Shown: piece by piece, positions 32,486-32,670 of the stretch
Numbering within the stretch: position 1 is the stretch's first letter
Layout: every line of letters begins with the position of its first letter
DNA from: Gryganskiella cystojenkinii
Lineage: Eukaryota; Mortierellomycota; Mortierellomycetes; Mortierellales; Mortierellaceae
DNA length: 32,670 bases
Reading direction: 5' to 3'
Assembly (NCBI GenBank): GCA_015852425.1
Contig: JAAAIG010000354.1
Span: forward strand, 3,910-36,579
Translations under genes and position numbers: made by a program
Notes under the pieces: generated by a model
The model's database searches: none
What the model saw: the letters and a program-made list of their open reading frames with translations, nothing else
What the model was told of the DNA's origin: nothing

Positions 32486-32670
32486 CTAGAAAAACAAAAA
32501 AAAAGTTGGGACGGGCAATGTTGCGAGTCAGTGACAAGGTCGAAGAAAAAAGAGGGCGAAAGCGCAAGAAAGAGGGCGTGGGCGAGGAAAGTTGAGGAGA
32601 CAAGAGGGAGCAGATCTGGTGAGAGTGAGTGTGAGCAAGGTAACCCTTTCTTTCTCTTTCTTTTTTTTTT
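32486..32670 (-). other. Upstream intron of the M1 gene, open at the window edge
   Basis: The acceptor TTTTTCTAG just before 32485 marks the 3' end of an intron that reaches the window edge, at least 185 bp. It is pyrimidine-rich on the minus strand. The exon(s) with the start codon and any signal peptide or anchor lie beyond the window. Confidence 0.6.

Overview
The window is nuclear DNA from a filamentous fungus, most likely an early-diverging one (Mucoromycota, Mortierella-like). The grounds are short GT-AG introns in almost every gene, pyrimidine-rich leaders upstream of starts, and a gene set that includes mitochondrial TRAP1 and an importin-beta-type snurportin. Both are absent from Saccharomyces but present in basal fungi and animals. 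Lineage is inference; no rRNA or other marker is present.

Left edge to 3.3 kb. The 5' two thirds of an NmrA-like NAD(P)-binding gene lies on the minus strand and is cut by the window edge. An accessory-looking stretch follows: about 1.4 kb without a convincing gene but with short direct repeats, a one-exon SnoaL/NTF2-fold gene, and a possible LTR-retrotransposon remnant at about 2500-3000.

3.3-18.2 kb, conserved block. In order: methionine sulfoxide reductase A (+, 3 exons); TRAP1 mitochondrial Hsp90 (-, 4 exons), convergent with MsrA; UTP10/HEATR1 (+, 5 exons, 2168 aa), divergent from TRAP1 across a 458 bp shared promoter; a DUF1769/Duc1-family gene (-, 2 exons), convergent with UTP10; and snurportin-1 (+, 3 exons), divergent from it.

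18.2-27.1 kb. A possible decayed gene tail with two single-base frame breaks is followed by a PHO85/CDK5-type kinase in 11 exons, two of them only 15 and 22 bp. A 10-N assembly gap sits in its first intron. An intronless F-box/LRR-like gene (-) comes next, then a PHO8-type vacuolar alkaline phosphatase (+, 5 exons). In yeast Pho85 acts upstream of PHO8 transcription, so two genes of the phosphate pathway lie about 3.4 kb apart; this may be chance.

27.2-32.7 kb. A gluzincin (M1) aminopeptidase on the minus strand shows ten exons, and its first exon(s) lie beyond the right edge. It carries a C-terminal extension of about 300 residues that is Ser-rich, then His-rich, then Gln-rich, which I know of in no M1 enzyme. 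One of its introns is 964 bp, roughly ten times the others. The extension is the most unusual protein feature here. I saw no rRNA, tRNA, CRISPR array or intact mobile element, and no clear new multi-gene system. Exon boundaries were assigned by hand from splice consensus, reading phase and family similarity.
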